The notes under the pieces were generated by a model, which searched no databases, was not told where the DNA came from, and saw only the letters and a program-made list of their open reading frames with translations. A DNA stretch of 64,000 nt, from positions 175,720-239,719 of the forward strand of contig NZ_JADEYC010000015.1 in NCBI RefSeq assembly GCF_015209505.1. Reading direction: 5' to 3'. The stretch is from Saccharopolyspora montiporae. Lineage in GTDB: Bacteria; Actinomycetota; Actinomycetes; Mycobacteriales; Pseudonocardiaceae. The position numbers and the translations under genes are program-made. This document shows, piece after piece, positions 51,106-60,600 of the stretch (position 1 is its first letter; every line of letters begins with the position of its first letter).

Positions 51106-52724
51106 TGCGCACGCACCTGAAGACAGCGCTGGCGTTCCTGCGCAACACCTGGCGCGGGCTGACGTCCATGCGCACCGCTCTGGTGCTGCTGTTCCTGCTG
51201 GCGATGGCGTCGCTGCCCGGTGCGCTGATCCCGCAGCGCTCGCAGAACCAGACCGAGGTCGACCGCTACTTCGACGAGTACCCGACGCTGGCGCCGGTGC
51301 TCGATGATCTGGGCGTGTTCGAGGTCTTCAGCTCGGTGTGGTTCGCCTCGATCTACGTGCTGCTGTTCATCTCGCTGATCGGCTGCCTCGTCCCGCGGTG
51401 CGCGGAGCACTACCGGCAGTGGCGGGCCAAACCCGTGCGCACGCCGCGCAACCTGTCCCGGATGCCGCACCACGCGGAGACCACCGTGGACGGTTCGGTG
51501 GATGACGCGCTCGGTGCCGCGCGCAGCAGGCTGCGCGGGTGGCGCACCGCCGAGGAGGAGGAGCCCGACGGCGCGCGCTCGATCAGCGCCGAACGCGGTT
51601 ACCTCCGCGAGGCGGGCAACCTGATCTTCCACTTCGCGCTGGTCGGGCTGTTGATCGCGTTCGCAGGCGGCAAGCTCTACAACTACGAGGGCCAGGTCAT
51701 CGTGATGGCCGACGGCTCGGAGTTCTGCAACGCCGGGACCTACAACTACGACTCGTTCATCGCCGGGCTCAATGTCGACGGCACCGGGCTGAACGAGTTC
51801 TGCGTGCGCGTCAACGACTTCGACGTGCAGTACCAGCACACCGGCCAGGTGCAGAGCTACGTGGTGGACACCGAGTACCAGTCCACCGAGGACCTGCAGA
51901 CCGGGCAGTGGCAGCCGCACCGGCTGGAGGTGAACCACCCGCTGCGCACGTCCGGCGACCGCGTCTACCTCACCGGCAACGGGTATGCGCCGCAGTTCAC
52001 GGTCACCTTCCCGGATGGCCAGCAGCGCACCCAGCTCACCCAGTGGCAGCCGGTGGACGTGCCCACCATGCTGTCCCAGGGCGCCACCAAGTTCGACCGG
52101 CCCGGGGTGGAGGACGAGCGCGAGCGGCGGCAGAACCAGATCGCGGTGTCCGGTCTGTTCGCCCCGACGCCCGCGTTCGACGGTGCGGTGCTGAGCTCGC
52201 AGTTCCCGGACCTGAACGACCCCACCGTCGCGGTGGACGTGCTGCGCGGCGACCTCGGCCTGGATTCCGGCCGCGGCCAGTCGATCTTCAGCGTCGACCA
52301 GCAGATGGTCGAGCAGGGCAGGCTCAACCGGGAGGCCCGGGAGAACCTCCGCGTGGGCGAGGAGGTCCGGTTGGCGGACGGCACCACGGTGCGTTTCGAC
52401 GGCGTGGAACGGTTCGCGAACCTGCAGGTCTCGCACGATCCCACGCAGATGTGGGTGCTGGGCTTCGCGATCCTGATCATCGCCGGGATCGGGGCGTCGC
52501 TGACCATCAAGCGCCGCCGGGTGTGGGTCCGCGCCCGGCCCGCCGACCCGGCCGATCCGGATGCCGGGCGGACGATCGTGGAGATCGGCGGCCTGGCGCG
52601 GACCGACCAGGCCGGGTACGGCGAAGAGTTCTACACGCTGACCGAGGACATCCTCGGAACGGACGCCGATCGAACGTCGGAGACACGTGCGGACCTCGGG
52701 GCCGCGCGCGGAAGGAATGACTGA
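51105..52724 (+). CDS. resB: Cytochrome c biogenesis protein ResB (system II)
   Basis: A 539-aa ResB/Ccs1. TMs: about 20-45 (MRTALVLLFLLAMASLPGALIPQ, split by basic residues), 75-100 (VWFASIYVLLFISLIGCLVPR), 165-190 (LIFHFALVGLLIAFAGG) and one near 445-465 (MWVLGFAILIIAGIGASL), with a large external domain in between. It forms the haem exporter/synthetase with CcsB. Both ends overlap neighbours by one base, showing an operon. Confidence 0.95.
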   Translation: MRTHLKTALAFLRNTWRGLTSMRTALVLLFLLAMASLPGALIPQRSQNQTEVDRYFDEYPTLAPVLDDLGVFEVFSSVWFASIYVLLFISLIGCLVPRCAEHYRQWRAKPVRTPRNLSRMPHHAETTVDGSVDDALGAARSRLRGWRTAEEEEPDGARSISAERGYLREAGNLIFHFALVGLLIAFAGGKLYNYEGQVIVMADGSEFCNAGTYNYDSFIAGLNVDGTGLNEFCVRVNDFDVQYQHTGQVQSYVVDTEYQSTEDLQTGQWQPHRLEVNHPLRTSGDRVYLTGNGYAPQFTVTFPDGQQRTQLTQWQPVDVPTMLSQGATKFDRPGVEDERERRQNQIAVSGLFAPTPAFDGAVLSSQFPDLNDPTVAVDVLRGDLGLDSGRGQSIFSVDQQMVEQGRLNREARENLRVGEEVRLADGTTVRFDGVERFANLQVSHDPTQMWVLGFAILIIAGIGASLTIKRRRVWVRARPADPADPDAGRTIVEIGGLARTDQAGYGEEFYTLTEDILGTDADRTSETRADLGAARGRND

Positions 52725-53728
52725 TGGCGGTCAACGAAACGTTGTCGACGTACAGCGACATGGCCTACGCGACCTCCGTGGTCCTGTACATGTTCGCGAT
52801 GTTGCTGTACTTCGCGGAGTTCTCCTACAAGCGCTCGGCGAATCCGGCTGCCGCGGCGCAGCGCGAGCGGGAGCTCGTCGGCGCGGGCGGCGGTTCCGCC
52901 GCGGGAACCGGGGTGGGCCGGGTCGAAACCCCGGCCAAGCGCCCGATGGCCGAGCGCCTCGGCGGTATGGCGGTCGCGATCACCGTGCTCGGTGCGCTCG
53001 TGCACGGGGCTTCGCTGATCGCCCGCGGTGTCTCCACCGGCCGCGCGCCGTGGGGCAACATGTACGAGTTCGGTTCGTCGATCTGCCTGGCCGCCGTGCT
53101 GGCGTGGCTGATCGTGCTCTACCGCCAGTCCCGCAAGGTGCACCGGGACACCACCGCCGTCCAGCTGCGGGCCTTGGGCGGCTTCCTGATGCTGCCGGTG
53201 GCGGTGTTGCTCTTCCTGTCCGGCACGGTGCTCTACGCGGAGGCTTCCCAGCTGGAGCCCGCGCTGCAGTCCTACTGGATCGTGATCCACGTCTCCGCCG
53301 CGATCGTGTCCACCGGCGTGCTGCTGCTCGCCGGGGTGGCCAGCCTGCTCTACCTGGTGCGGGTCCGGCACGAGAACAGCCCGGAGAAGATGGCCGCCGT
53401 CGGTTCCCGACTGCCCGGCAGCCGGGCGCTGGACCGGGTGGCCTACCGGGCGACCGTGATCATCTTCCCGGTCTGGACGTTCGCCATCGTGGCCGGTGCG
53501 ATCTGGGCCGAGGCGGCGTGGGGCCGGTTCTGGGGCTGGGACCCGAAGGAGACCGTCTCGTTCATCGCCTGGATCGTCTACGCGGCCTACCTGCACGCGC
53601 GGGCCACGGCCGGGTGGCGCGGGGTGCGTTCCGCGTGGATCAACGTGTTCGGCCTCGCGGTGATGATCTTCAACCTGTTCTTCATCAATATCGTCGTGGC
53701 GGGCCTGCACTCCTACGCCGGGATCTGA
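52724..53728 (+). CDS. ccsB: Cytochrome c biogenesis protein CcsB/CcsA (haem handling)
   Basis: A 334-aa protein with eight or so helices. The tryptophan-rich haem-binding motif is EAAWGRFWGWDPKETVSFIAW, with external-side histidines in VIHVSAAIVS and HARATAGWR. A Gly-rich soluble loop after helix 1 is typical for actinobacterial CcsB. It acts with ResB to attach haem to apocytochromes c. In M. tuberculosis it corresponds to Rv0529 (ccsA). Confidence 0.95.
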   Translation: MAVNETLSTYSDMAYATSVVLYMFAMLLYFAEFSYKRSANPAAAAQRERELVGAGGGSAAGTGVGRVETPAKRPMAERLGGMAVAITVLGALVHGASLIARGVSTGRAPWGNMYEFGSSICLAAVLAWLIVLYRQSRKVHRDTTAVQLRALGGFLMLPVAVLLFLSGTVLYAEASQLEPALQSYWIVIHVSAAIVSTGVLLLAGVASLLYLVRVRHENSPEKMAAVGSRLPGSRALDRVAYRATVIIFPVWTFAIVAGAIWAEAAWGRFWGWDPKETVSFIAWIVYAAYLHARATAGWRGVRSAWINVFGLAVMIFNLFFINIVVAGLHSYAGI

Positions 53729-53919
53729 CCGGTGCCCGGCCGTGCCGGGAATGCCGGTGCGGTCGGGGTTCCGGGCCGTGCGCGGCCGCCCGCCGCGGCG
53801 GCCCCCGGTGACGCGGGCCCGCGGTCGCGACTACGGTGCCGATTGACGCCGGAGTTCGGTGGATCTCCCGGTCCGCGGAGCTCCTGCGGGATGCGGTTCG
53901 CGATGTTGGAGGGGCAGCG

Positions 53920-55338
53920 GTGACCGGTCAGTACGAAGAACCCGAGGGGCGCGACCGGGGCGCCGCGCCCCGGGACGGCGGACGGTCCGGGGAGCCCTAC
54001 GTCGAGCCGGAGACCAGGCCCGCGCATCCGACACCGTCCTATGTGGACCCGTCGATGCCGGAGCAGGCGCCGGGGGCGCCCGCGTTCGGGCAGTCCCCCC
54101 AATCTCAGCCCTCCGCGCCGGTGCAGCCGCCGTGGACCGAGCAGCAGCCGCCCGGGGTGTCCGGACCGCATCCCGGAGTCGCGGGCGGTCCGTCCGGGCC
54201 GCAACCGCCGGTCCAGCCCCAACCACCCGTCGGGGGGTCCGGGCCGCAACCCGGCGCGCACGCCGTGCCGGGCACCCCGGACCAGCAGTTCCCGGGCCAC
54301 GCGCAGGGTCCGGGCCAGGCGCACGTTCCGGGGCAGGCGTTCCCCGGACCCGGCCAGCCGCACGTCCCGGCGCAGCCGCCCTTCCCGCAGGGGCCGGCGC
54401 CCGGGCCGGGGCAGGACCTCTCGTCCGCGCAACTGCTGCGCCAGGCCAAGCGGACTCCGCAGTCCGGCTGGCGCAAGGCCGTGTACCTGCTCAGCGGCAA
54501 GACGATCAACCTCGGGGAGAGCCCCGCCGACGTGCGCCGCAGGGAGCTGATCAGCCGGATCAACCAGCCGCTGCACGGCTGCTACAAGATCGCGATGCTC
54601 AGCCTCAAAGGCGGAGTCGGCAAGACGACCACGACCGCCACGCTGGGCTCGACCTTCGCCTCGCTGCGCGGCGACCGGGTGATCGCGGTGGATGCGAATC
54701 CGGACCGGGGGACGCTGAGCCAGAAGATCCCGGCGGAGACCACGGCCACCGTCCGGCACCTGCTGCGCGACGCGCACCGGGTGCGCAAGTACAGCGATGT
54801 GCGCTCCTACACCTCGCAGGGGCCGAGCCGGTTGGAGATCCTGGCCAGCGAGCAGGACCCGGCCGTGTCCGAGGCGTTCAGCGAGGACGACTACCGGCGC
54901 ACGGTGACCATGCTGGAGCACTTCTACAACGTCGTGCTCACCGACTGCGGGACCGGGCTGATGCACTCGGCGATGAAGGGCGTGCTCGACGTCGCCGATT
55001 CGCTGGTGATCGTGTCCTCCAGCTCGATCGACGGTGCGCGCAGCGCGTCGGCCACGCTGGAGTGGCTGGACGCGCACGGCTACGGGCAGCTGGTCTCCCG
55101 CTCGGTGGCGGTGATCAATTCGGTGCGCCCGGCGGCGGGCAAGGTCGACGTGGACAAGCTGGCGGCGCATTTCGGTTCGCGGTGCCGCGCGGTGGCCAAG
55201 ATCCCGTTCGATCCCCACCTGGAGGAAGGTGCCGAGGTCGAGCTGGACCAGTTGGCGGCACCGACCCGGTTGGCGCTGCTGGAGCTGGCCGCCGTGGTGG
55301 CGGACGACTTCCAGCACGCGCCCGGCCGGCAGGGCTGA
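53920..55338 (+). CDS. MinD/ParA-like ATPase with proline-rich N-terminus (Rv0530-like)
   Basis: A 472-aa protein. Residues 1-170 are Pro/Gln/Gly-rich and disordered. Residues about 220-470 are a deviant Walker A ATPase: MLSLKGGVGKTTTTATLG (230-237 core), VIAVDANPDRGTLSQK, NVVLTDCGTGLMHSAM and VIVSSSSIDGARSASATL. This layout is shared by EspI/EccD-adjacent proteins of type VII secretion and by Rv0530. It likely binds membranes or partners through the tail. GTG 53920 is chosen for GGAGGGG upstream. Function is unknown. Confidence 0.85.
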   Translation: MTGQYEEPEGRDRGAAPRDGGRSGEPYVEPETRPAHPTPSYVDPSMPEQAPGAPAFGQSPQSQPSAPVQPPWTEQQPPGVSGPHPGVAGGPSGPQPPVQPQPPVGGSGPQPGAHAVPGTPDQQFPGHAQGPGQAHVPGQAFPGPGQPHVPAQPPFPQGPAPGPGQDLSSAQLLRQAKRTPQSGWRKAVYLLSGKTINLGESPADVRRRELISRINQPLHGCYKIAMLSLKGGVGKTTTTATLGSTFASLRGDRVIAVDANPDRGTLSQKIPAETTATVRHLLRDAHRVRKYSDVRSYTSQGPSRLEILASEQDPAVSEAFSEDDYRRTVTMLEHFYNVVLTDCGTGLMHSAMKGVLDVADSLVIVSSSSIDGARSASATLEWLDAHGYGQLVSRSVAVINSVRPAAGKVDVDKLAAHFGSRCRAVAKIPFDPHLEEGAEVELDQLAAPTRLALLELAAVVADDFQHAPGRQG

Positions 55339-55440
55339 GCGGGGCCCGGTGCGGCGACCGGCGGCGGGTCCACCGGTCCGGTCGCGGCAACAGCCGTGCG
55401 GCTCGGGCCACCCGGATCCGCAGGACCGCCCGACGCCGGG

Positions 55441-55629
55441 TTACTCGTCGTCGTTGCCGGAGCGCGGTTTGCGCTGCTGCTCGTCCAGTTTCCGGAGGAA
55501 GTCCGGGTCGTCGTCGGGTGCCACCGGACCGCGCCGGTCGCGCTGCCCCGGCGCCTGTTCCGGGCCGAACGCCTTCCACAGCAGCACCGCAACGGTGATC
55601 GCGCCCACCGCCGCCAGCAGATAGATCAT
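55441..55629 (-). CDS. Small membrane-anchored hypothetical protein
   Basis: A 62-aa protein: one N-terminal helix (IYLLAAVGAITVAVLLWKAFG) followed by a charged cytoplasmic tail with PDDDPDFLRKLDEQQRKP. ATG 55629 has GGAGG 9 nt upstream, so this start is far better supported than the longer open frame. I recognise no family; small proteins of this look sit near ccsB in related actinobacteria. It is convergent with the ATPase gene. Confidence 0.7.
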   Translation of the reverse strand: MIYLLAAVGAITVAVLLWKAFGPEQAPGQRDRRGPVAPDDDPDFLRKLDEQQRKPRSGNDDE

Positions 55630-55930
55630 CGAGGCCACCTCCAAGCTGTCCCACTTCGAGGTTAGCCAATCCCGGGGGCGGGTGTCGTCGCCGCTGCGGG
55701 GCATCGTTTGCGCGCGGCAGCCCGTCAGCGGCCGGAACTCGGCACGCTGGAACTCCGCGCGCTGGAACCAGCCGGGGTGCGTGCGCCGGCTGCGGGTCCA
55801 GGTGGCGCCTCGGCCGGGTGCGAGGAACCACCTGGACCCGCCCGTCGGCCGGGACCCGGTTCGCGACCAGGGGTGCATCCGCGATCGAAGGGCATCCGCG
55901 GTGCCGCCCTGCGTGCGTTCCGGGCCGGGA
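55630..55930. other. Intergenic region without an identified feature
   Basis: About 300 bases between the small membrane protein start and the bldC stop. The minus-strand frame stays open but shows no coding similarity and has no ribosome site beyond that at 55629. A short direct repeat of CTGGAAC (around 55750-55770) is the only pattern seen. Confidence 0.4.
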
Positions 55931-56167
55931 TCAGAACGACTGGCCGCCGGGCTGGTTGATATCGCTGGTCAGCTCGGCCAGCAGCGTGCGGACCTCGGAC
56001 TCGCGAAACCGGCGGTGCCCACCGGGGGTGCGGATGGATCCGATCCGCCCTGCGGTGGCCCAGCGGGTCACGGTCTTGGGATCGACGCGGAAGAGCGCGG
56101 CCACTTCCCCGGGGGTGAGGAGCTGCTCCTGACCGTTCTGCCGGGACTGCTGGGTCGTCGCGGTCAC
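55931..56167 (-). CDS. bldC: BldC, MerR-like developmental DNA-binding protein
   Basis: A 78-aa protein. LLTPGEVAALFRVDPKTVTRWATAGRIGSIRTPGGHRRFRESEVRTLLAEL is nearly the Streptomyces BldC sequence, a MerR-like winged helix that binds cooperatively to direct repeats and restrains development. GTG 56167 follows GGAGGTCACCT; the upstream open frame is not supported. The same fold appears in the Rv0500A-like protein at 29727-29948. It is divergent from a DUF4229 gene. Confidence 0.95.
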   Translation of the reverse strand: MTATTQQSRQNGQEQLLTPGEVAALFRVDPKTVTRWATAGRIGSIRTPGGHRRFRESEVRTLLAELTSDINQPGGQSF

Positions 56168-56355
56168 AGGTGACCTCCAATGGATGCGAATAGGCATTCG
56201 GGCATACCGGTCGCATCCTGGCACCTCGACCGCCAGGTACTCGAACATTTGGCTCCAGGTAAAGGGAAGGTAAGGGACGAAACCGGCCCTTCGGGCGGTG
56301 CCGCTGCGCCCGGGTGCGGGAGGGGGGTCGGTCGGTTTCCTCTACCCTTGGTGAC

Positions 56356-56694
56356 GTGCATGGACAGCAAGAAGCCGAACTCCCTGCCGAATCCGGATCC
56401 ACCGCCGAGCCCGCTTCGCCCGGATCCGGCCTCGCGCGCGATATCGCGCTGTACACGCTGGCCAGGTTCGGCCTGGTGGCCGCCGTCGCCGCGATCCTGC
56501 TGGTGGCGGGGGTTCCGCTCCTGGTCGCCCTGGCCGTGTCGGTCGTCGCCGTGATGCCGTTGTCGATGCTGGTGTTCGGCACGCTGCGGGTGCGGGTGGC
56601 CACCGGCATCGCCGAACGCGGGCAGGCGCGTAAAGCTCGACGTGACCGGCTGCGCGCGCAGCTGCGCGGCGACCGGGACGACGAACCGCAGTGA
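56356..56694 (+). CDS. DUF4229 family membrane protein
   Basis: A 112-aa protein: two helices ([22 protein letters not shown] and [20 protein letters not shown]) and a basic tail [25 protein letters not shown]. Matches DUF4229, found near menA/ccs genes in actinobacteria. TACCCT (56343-56348) is 7 bp before GTG 56356, so it is probably leaderless. It overlaps the cysteine-synthase-fold gene by 4 bp. Confidence 0.85.
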   Translation: MHGQQEAELPAESGSTAEPASPGSGLARDIALYTLARFGLVAAVAAILLVAGVPLLVALAVSVVAVMPLSMLVFGTLRVRVATGIAERGQARKARRDRLRAQLRGDRDDEPQ

Positions 56695-57791
56695 CGAGCA
56701 TCGACCGGTCGAGCGCGCGCACCAGGGACTGGATGCGCGAGGCCGTCCGGCTCATCGAGGCCGACGCCAACCGCAGTGCCGATACGCACCTCCTGCGCTA
56801 CCCGCTGCCCCCCGAGTGGGGTATCGACCTCTACCTCAAGGACGAGTCAACACATCCAACGGGATCGCTCAAGCACCGGTTGGCCCGCTCGCTGTTCCTG
56901 TACGCCCTCTGCAACGGGTGGGTGATCGACGACACACCTGTGATCGAGGCGTCCTCCGGCTCGACGGCCGTCTCCGAGGCGTACTTCGCCCGCCTGCTCG
57001 GACTGCCGTTCATCGCGGTGATGCCCCGGTCGACCAGCCGGGAGAAGGTCGCGCTCATCGAGCAGCACGGCGGCCGCAGCCACTTCGTCGACGAACCCGG
57101 CGCCATCTACGACGAGTCCCGCACCCTCGCCGCGGAGCTCGGCGGGCACTTCATGGACCAGTTCACGCACGCCGAGCGCGCGACCGACTGGCGGGGCAAC
57201 AACAACATCGCCGAGTCGATCTTCCAGCAGCTGGCCCTGGAACGGCACCCGGAACCGGCGTGGGTCGTGGTCGGCGCCGGTACCGGCGGCACGAGCGCGA
57301 CCATCGGCCGCTACGTGCGCTACCGCCGCTTCGACACCCGCCTGGCGGTCGTCGACCCGGAGCGCTCGGTGTTCTTCGAGGCGTGGCGGGATTCCGACCC
57401 GGGGCGGACCGGTGACCGGGGCTCGCTCATCGAGGGCATCGGCAGGCCCCGGGTGGAGCCGTCGTTCGTCGGCCAGGCCATCGACCGGATGATCAAGGTG
57501 CCGGACGCGGCCTCGATCGCCACCGCCCGCTGGGTGGAAGGGGCGCTGGGTCGCCGGGTGGGCGGATCCACCGGCACCAACCTGTGGGGCGTGTTCGAAC
57601 TCGTCGGCGAGATGGTGCGCGCGGGGCGCACCGGCAGCATCGTGACCTTGCTGTGCGACGGTGGGGAGCGCTACACGCACACGTACTACGACGACGATTG
57701 GGTCGCCGAGCAGGGACTGGACCTCGCCCCGGCGCACGCGGTCCTGGACCGGTTCCACAGCACCGGTGAGTTCGCTCCCGGGCACGGTTGA
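56691..57791 (+). CDS. PLP-dependent cysteine synthase-fold protein (Cds1-like)
   Basis: A 366-aa fold-type II PLP enzyme. The PLP lysine is K61 in [17 protein letters not shown]; the substrate loop is [15 protein letters not shown], and the phosphate cup [20 protein letters not shown]. It resembles the group of the mycobacterial L-cysteine desulfhydrase Cds1 (H2S-producing), which has [11 protein letters not shown] after the lysine. A beta-synthase activity cannot be excluded. It is coupled to the DUF4229 gene by GTGA. Confidence 0.85.
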   Translation: MTSIDRSSARTRDWMREAVRLIEADANRSADTHLLRYPLPPEWGIDLYLKDESTHPTGSLKHRLARSLFLYALCNGWVIDDTPVIEASSGSTAVSEAYFARLLGLPFIAVMPRSTSREKVALIEQHGGRSHFVDEPGAIYDESRTLAAELGGHFMDQFTHAERATDWRGNNNIAESIFQQLALERHPEPAWVVVGAGTGGTSATIGRYVRYRRFDTRLAVVDPERSVFFEAWRDSDPGRTGDRGSLIEGIGRPRVEPSFVGQAIDRMIKVPDAASIATARWVEGALGRRVGGSTGTNLWGVFELVGEMVRAGRTGSIVTLLCDGGERYTHTYYDDDWVAEQGLDLAPAHAVLDRFHSTGEFAPGHG

Positions 57792-57812
57792 TCGGCGGAA
57801 GGGTTGGTGGCG

Positions 57813-58403
57813 GTGAGGCGTCGCGCGCGGGTGACCGCGGTTCTGGGCAGCGGGTTGCTGGCGATCGGTCTGGCCGGATGCGGTGCGGACGGGCCGGAGC
57901 AGTCCGCGCCCGCGCCGTCCGGTGAACCCAGCAGGACCACCACGTCCGACGCCGAATCGGTGACCCCGTCCATCAGCCGCGACGTGCCACCGGACGAGCG
58001 GGTCCGGTTGTCCGGCATCGCTCCCGAGGAGCTGTGCCGGCTGGTCAGCCCGCAGGAGATCGAGGAACTGGCGTTCGCCGTGGGTACCGGCCGGCCCCGG
58101 CAGGTCGGTTCGGACCCGGTCATCCCCGGGTGCGTCTTCGAGGACCGCTCGGAGGGGCGGTCCGAAGGGCGCTCGGTGCTGATCGGCGTGCAGCCGGGCG
58201 GTTTCCAGGACCTCGGCCGCGAGGAGGTCGACCTGGGCGGCCGTCCGGGGACCCAGCGGCTGAGCGCCGGGGACTGCACCGTGTTCTCCGCCGTTCCGGG
58301 TGGGGTGCTGCAGGTCTCGATCAGCGCGGCCGAAGCCGACCACGACGAGTGCGAGACCGGGCAGGCGGTCGCGCAGTACGCGCTGGCCGGCGTCGCGGGC
58401 TGA
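57813..58403 (+). CDS. DUF3558-type lipoprotein
   Basis: About 196 aa. A basic signal peptide (VRRRARVTAVLGSGLLAIGLAGC) with lipobox LAGC is followed by a Ser/Thr/Pro spacer and a domain whose Cys residues in LCRLVSPQEI, PGCVFED, AGDCTVF and DECETGQ are spaced as in DUF3558 lipoproteins of Pseudonocardiaceae. Extracytoplasmic, function unknown. GTG 57813 is chosen from its spacing to GGAAGGG; GTG 57807 and TTG 57804 are close alternatives. Confidence 0.75.
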   Translation: MRRRARVTAVLGSGLLAIGLAGCGADGPEQSAPAPSGEPSRTTTSDAESVTPSISRDVPPDERVRLSGIAPEELCRLVSPQEIEELAFAVGTGRPRQVGSDPVIPGCVFEDRSEGRSEGRSVLIGVQPGGFQDLGREEVDLGGRPGTQRLSAGDCTVFSAVPGGVLQVSISAAEADHDECETGQAVAQYALAGVAG

Positions 58404-58434
58404 GCCCGCCCCCGCCGGATCAGCCCCCGCCGGA

Positions 58435-59307
58435 TCAACCCAGGGCGAGTGCGACGGCGCTGACCACCGACCACACCAGCATCGAGATCCCGGTATCCCG
58501 GACGGCGGGGATGAGCCGGCGTCCCGCCGCGCCGCTGATCACGGCGCGCAGCGGCACGATCAGCGCGGGCAGCGCCAGGAAGCCCAGCAGCGCCCAGCTG
58601 TTGCGCAGCCCGATGAGCACCGTGATCAGGAACGGGATCAGCGCGAGGGCCACGTAGAGCGTCCGCGTGTCCCGGTCGCCGAGCATCGCGGGCAGCGTCC
58701 GCTTTCCGGACTCCAGGTCGGAGGGGATGTCGCGCAGGTTGTTGGCCACCAGCACGGCGCTGGAGAACGAACCGACCGCCACCGCGGCGCCGATGCCGAA
58801 CCCGCTGATGGTGTCGGCCTGCACGTACATCGTGCCGAGCACCGCGACCAGCCCGAAGAACACGAACACCGCGAGCTCGCCGAGCCCGGCGTAGCCGTAC
58901 GGGCGCCGCCCTCCCGTGTAGTACCAGGCTCCGGCGATGCACAGCGCGCCGACCAGCAGCAGCCACCAGTGGCCGGACAGCAGCACCACGGCGAGACCGG
59001 CCACCGCCGCCACGCCGAAGCAGGTCCACGCGGCGCCGCGCACGGCCTCCGGGCGGGCCGACCCCGAGCCGACCAGGCGGAACGGGCCCACCCGGTCGAA
59101 ATCGGTGCCGCGGATCCCGTCCGAGTAGTCGTTGGCGAAATTGACGCCGATGATCAGCGCGAGCGCCACTACCAGCGCCAGCGCCGCGATGAGCGGCGAG
59201 AACCCGCCTGCCCCCGTCGCCGCACCGGTGCCCGCGAGCACGGGTGCCACGGCGTTCGGGAACGTCCGGATCCGCGCGCCTTCGATCCACTCCGAGACAG
59301 TCGCCAT
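58435..59307 (-). CDS. menA: 1,4-dihydroxy-2-naphthoate polyprenyltransferase
   Basis: A 290-aa UbiA-family membrane protein with about eight helices. The two Asp-rich Mg-diphosphate motifs are NFANDYSDGIRGTDFDRVG and NNLRDIPSDLESGKRTL. It prenylates DHNA to demethylmenaquinone. ATG 59307 has GAGGA upstream; two earlier in-frame ATGs are less likely. It lies 42 bp after menE on the same strand. Confidence 0.94.
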   Translation of the reverse strand: MATVSEWIEGARIRTFPNAVAPVLAGTGAATGAGGFSPLIAALALVVALALIIGVNFANDYSDGIRGTDFDRVGPFRLVGSGSARPEAVRGAAWTCFGVAAVAGLAVVLLSGHWWLLLVGALCIAGAWYYTGGRRPYGYAGLGELAVFVFFGLVAVLGTMYVQADTISGFGIGAAVAVGSFSSAVLVANNLRDIPSDLESGKRTLPAMLGDRDTRTLYVALALIPFLITVLIGLRNSWALLGFLALPALIVPLRAVISGAAGRRLIPAVRDTGISMLVWSVVSAVALALG

Positions 59308-59349
59308 GCCGGACATCCTCGCGCACGGCCGCACGCGTCCGGAGCGCGG

Positions 59350-60600
59350 TCAGCCGGTGCCGGACTCCAGGCGGCTGCGCACCAGCTCGGTCAGTGCCTT
59401 CCGGTCCGGCTTTCCCGGACCGCGCAGCGGCAGCGCGCTCAGGAACTCGACGTGCTTGGGCGCGGCGGCCGGTGCCCGCTCGCGAACGGCGCCGCGCAGT
59501 GCCTCGGCCGACGGCGGCGCGTCCGGATCCGCGGGCACCACCGCCGCCACCACGGCCTGGCCCCACTCCGGATCGGGGACGCCGAGCACGCAGGCCTCGC
59601 GCACCCCGCGCTGCGCGACCAGCACCTGTTCGACCGGGAGCGGTGCGATGTTCAGGCCCCCGCTGATGATCACGTCGTCCGCGCGGCCGAGCACTTCCAG
59701 CGTCCCGTCGCGCAGCGCGCCCAGGTCACCGGTGCGGAACCAGCCGCGGGCGAAGGCCGGATCGGCGGGGCGGCCGCGGTATCCGCGGGCCAGCATCGGT
59801 CCGGACAGCAGTACCCGCCCGGTCGTTGCCGGATCCTCCGCCACGGCGGGATCGGGGGTGTCCGCCTCGATCCGGACCCGGGCGATGTCCAGCGGTGTCC
59901 CGTCGTAGACGCAGCCGCCCGCGGTTTCGCTCATCCCGTAGGTGGTGACGACCTGCACCCCGGTGTCCCGCGCCCGCTGCAGCAGGGCGGGCGGCGTGGC
60001 GGCTCCGCCGAGCAGCACGGCGTCGAAGCGGCGCAGCGCGTCCAGCCCGGCCGGGTCGTCGAGCAACCGGCCCAGTTGGGTGGGCACCAGCGCCGTGTAG
60101 TGCGCCGAGTCCGCGGCCAGGCAGCGCTGCGCGGCATCGGTGAACCGGTCCGGGCGGAACCCGTCGGAGGTGTCCACCGCGTGCGGTGTGCTGCCCGCGG
60201 TGATCGAGCGCACCAGTACCTGGATCCCGGCGATGTGCTGCGCGGGCATGGCCAGCAGCCAGTGCCCGGGCCCGCCGAGGTGCCGGTGGGTGGCCTCGGC
60301 CGAGGAGCGCAGCGCGCCGGTGCTCAGCAGCACGCCCTTCGCCGCGCCGGTGGATCCGGACGTGGCCACGACCAGGGTCGTGGGGTCGTCGGGATCGTCC
60401 TCACCCGGGCCGAGCGACTCCCCCGCCCCGAGCTGCGCGGCCGGGTCGTCCGCGGGTCCCGCGCCTGCGGTGCCGCCCGCCGGTACCGGGAGCAGTGCCG
60501 GTCCGTCTCCGGAGAGGGCGCGGCGCAGCGCGGGGAGGATGTCGAGCGCTGCCTCCCCCTGCGGGACCGGGAGCGGCTGCAGCACGCGATCTGTGGGCAT
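59350..60600 (-). CDS. menE: o-Succinylbenzoate-CoA ligase
   Basis: A 416-aa ANL ligase. Short N-terminus as in actinobacterial MenE; ATP motif VVATSGSTGAAKGVLLS, MPAQHIAGIQVLVRS (MenE-type), TTYGMSETAGG, GWFRTGDLGAL and the catalytic lysine in GPGKPDRKAL. It forms OSB-CoA for MenB. GAGAAT lies 7 bp before ATG 60600 (leaderless). Order menA-menE-menB-menD fits a menaquinone cluster. Confidence 0.93.
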   Translation of the reverse strand: MPTDRVLQPLPVPQGEAALDILPALRRALSGDGPALLPVPAGGTAGAGPADDPAAQLGAGESLGPGEDDPDDPTTLVVATSGSTGAAKGVLLSTGALRSSAEATHRHLGGPGHWLLAMPAQHIAGIQVLVRSITAGSTPHAVDTSDGFRPDRFTDAAQRCLAADSAHYTALVPTQLGRLLDDPAGLDALRRFDAVLLGGAATPPALLQRARDTGVQVVTTYGMSETAGGCVYDGTPLDIARVRIEADTPDPAVAEDPATTGRVLLSGPMLARGYRGRPADPAFARGWFRTGDLGALRDGTLEVLGRADDVIISGGLNIAPLPVEQVLVAQRGVREACVLGVPDPEWGQAVVAAVVPADPDAPPSAEALRGAVRERAPAAAPKHVEFLSALPLRGPGKPDRKALTELVRSRLESGTG

